Source of the DNA: Gammaproteobacteria bacterium
GTDB taxonomy: Bacteria; Pseudomonadota; Gammaproteobacteria; Xanthomonadales; Wenzhouxiangellaceae
NCBI GenBank assembly: GCA_021772985.1
Contig: JAJFKX010000012.1
Span: forward strand, 186,001-250,000
DNA length: 64,000 nucleotides
Reading direction: 5' to 3'
Part shown: piece after piece, positions 63,664 through 64,000 of the stretch
Layout of the letters: every line of letters starts with the position of its first letter
How positions within the stretch are numbered: position 1 is the stretch's first letter
Notes under the pieces: model-generated
The model's input: the letters and a program-made list of their open reading frames with translations, nothing else
What the model was told of the DNA's origin: nothing
Database searches by the model: none
Position numbers and translations under genes: made by a program

Positions 63664-64000
63664 CAATATTCCCCATCGTTGGTTGTCGACATCAATCAGT
63701 ATACACCTTGGCTGGATTTCAATAGGCCAAGTAGCAGCGTGCTAAATAACTGGAACAAGTGCAATTCATGTACGCCACTGCGTAACTAAAAGCTGCTGAT
63801 TTACAACAAAAGCAGGAAAAATCTTACAAGCATCTGATTGAATCTCCTACGCGGTAAGTGATTGCTTGCTGTTACTTTATCGACGGCTTTGATTTAAAAC
63901 CTGTTTCGTATGAAAACGTAAATTGCTGAGCAAAAATCGCGTTGCGAATGACTATATTGATAATTTGGCAGGCCCTTGCAAAGGTTAATCAATATGTCGA
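63664..64000. other. Right end of the window
   Basis: No complete gene is seen. An ATG at 63994 is preceded by AAAGG at about 8 bp and may begin a + strand gene that continues past the window; this is only a guess. Confidence 0.35.

Noticed and set aside
1-64000. CRISPR array, tRNA or rRNA genes, prophage or insertion sequence
   Set aside because: No regularly spaced repeats with unique spacers, no cloverleaf-like or rRNA sequence and no transposase, integrase or phage structural gene was seen.

Overview
The window reads as a chromosomal segment of a Gram-negative bacterium, most likely a gammaproteobacterium. Evidence for this is a CreBC-type two-component system, a PspABC envelope-stress operon with a sigma-54 promoter, RF3, octaprenyl diphosphate synthase, many lipoboxes and signal peptides, and REP-like intergenic repeats. 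A fused aspartokinase/diaminopimelate decarboxylase, a MurD2-like Mur ligase and pilin-like domains suggest an affinity to Lysobacterales (Xanthomonadales) or a neighbouring order; that placement is an inference. No rRNA, tRNA, CRISPR array, prophage or intact insertion sequence was recognised.

Left part (1-16.7 kb), mostly core metabolism: creB-creC; the lysC-lysA fusion and a murD-like ligase (diaminopimelate/peptidoglycan supply); ispB (quinone side chain); a small ribbon-helix-helix protein with an SPFH membrane protein; ssb; a compact rfbB-rfbA-rfbC-rfbD-manC operon making dTDP-rhamnose and GDP-mannose for surface polysaccharide, with a DUF1684 gene overlapping its end; a uracil-DNA-glycosylase-fold protein; a TonB-C-domain lipoprotein; and a TfoX-N protein.

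Stress and envelope part (16.8-27.8 kb): a candidate signalling operon made of a TPR-CHAT (caspase-fold) lipoprotein, a small membrane protein, an ECF sigma factor and a zinc-type transmembrane anti-sigma factor; an enoyl-CoA hydratase; the psp operon with a consensus sigma-54 promoter and a possible extra small gene; an FKBP isomerase; DUF1289; a Nudix CoA pyrophosphatase; a DUF4139 protein; and a secreted Tyr/Arg/Gly-rich protein built on an 18-bp tandem repeat.

Middle part (27.8-47.6 kb): an enoyl-CoA isomerase, prfC, a MATE pump, a CNT nucleoside transporter, a PLP-dependent Ser/Thr dehydratase, mscL, a cytosolic-type M14 carboxypeptidase, a leucine catabolic pair (isovaleryl-CoA dehydrogenase and leucine-type dehydrogenase), a MarR-like regulator, a DUF885 lipoprotein metallopeptidase, a membrane-associated alpha/beta hydrolase, a LysR regulator, 3-methyladenine glycosylase I, an SRPBCC protein and a seven-repeat FG-GAP surface protein with an IPTL-CTERM-like tail.

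Right part (48-64 kb), more accessory: a fused isobutyryl-CoA mutase (IcmF); a visibly A+T-rich two-gene cassette (glycerophosphodiesterase plus a membrane-anchored ThuA-like protein) that looks acquired; a CsgG-like/SH3 protein; a second DUF885 protein that has lost the metal-site Glu; a lipoprotein with a duplicated domain; and several secreted proteins. Two of these carry C-terminal type IV pilin-like domains fused to non-pilin N-termini (a 724-residue lipoprotein and a DUF4124 protein). REP-like palindromes beginning TGTAGGAGC were noticed only from about 44 kb onward.

The best candidates for something undescribed are the pilin-domain fusions, the CHAT/ECF operon and the A+T-rich GDPD/ThuA-like cassette. 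All functional statements rest on reading motifs by eye; no similarity search was run.
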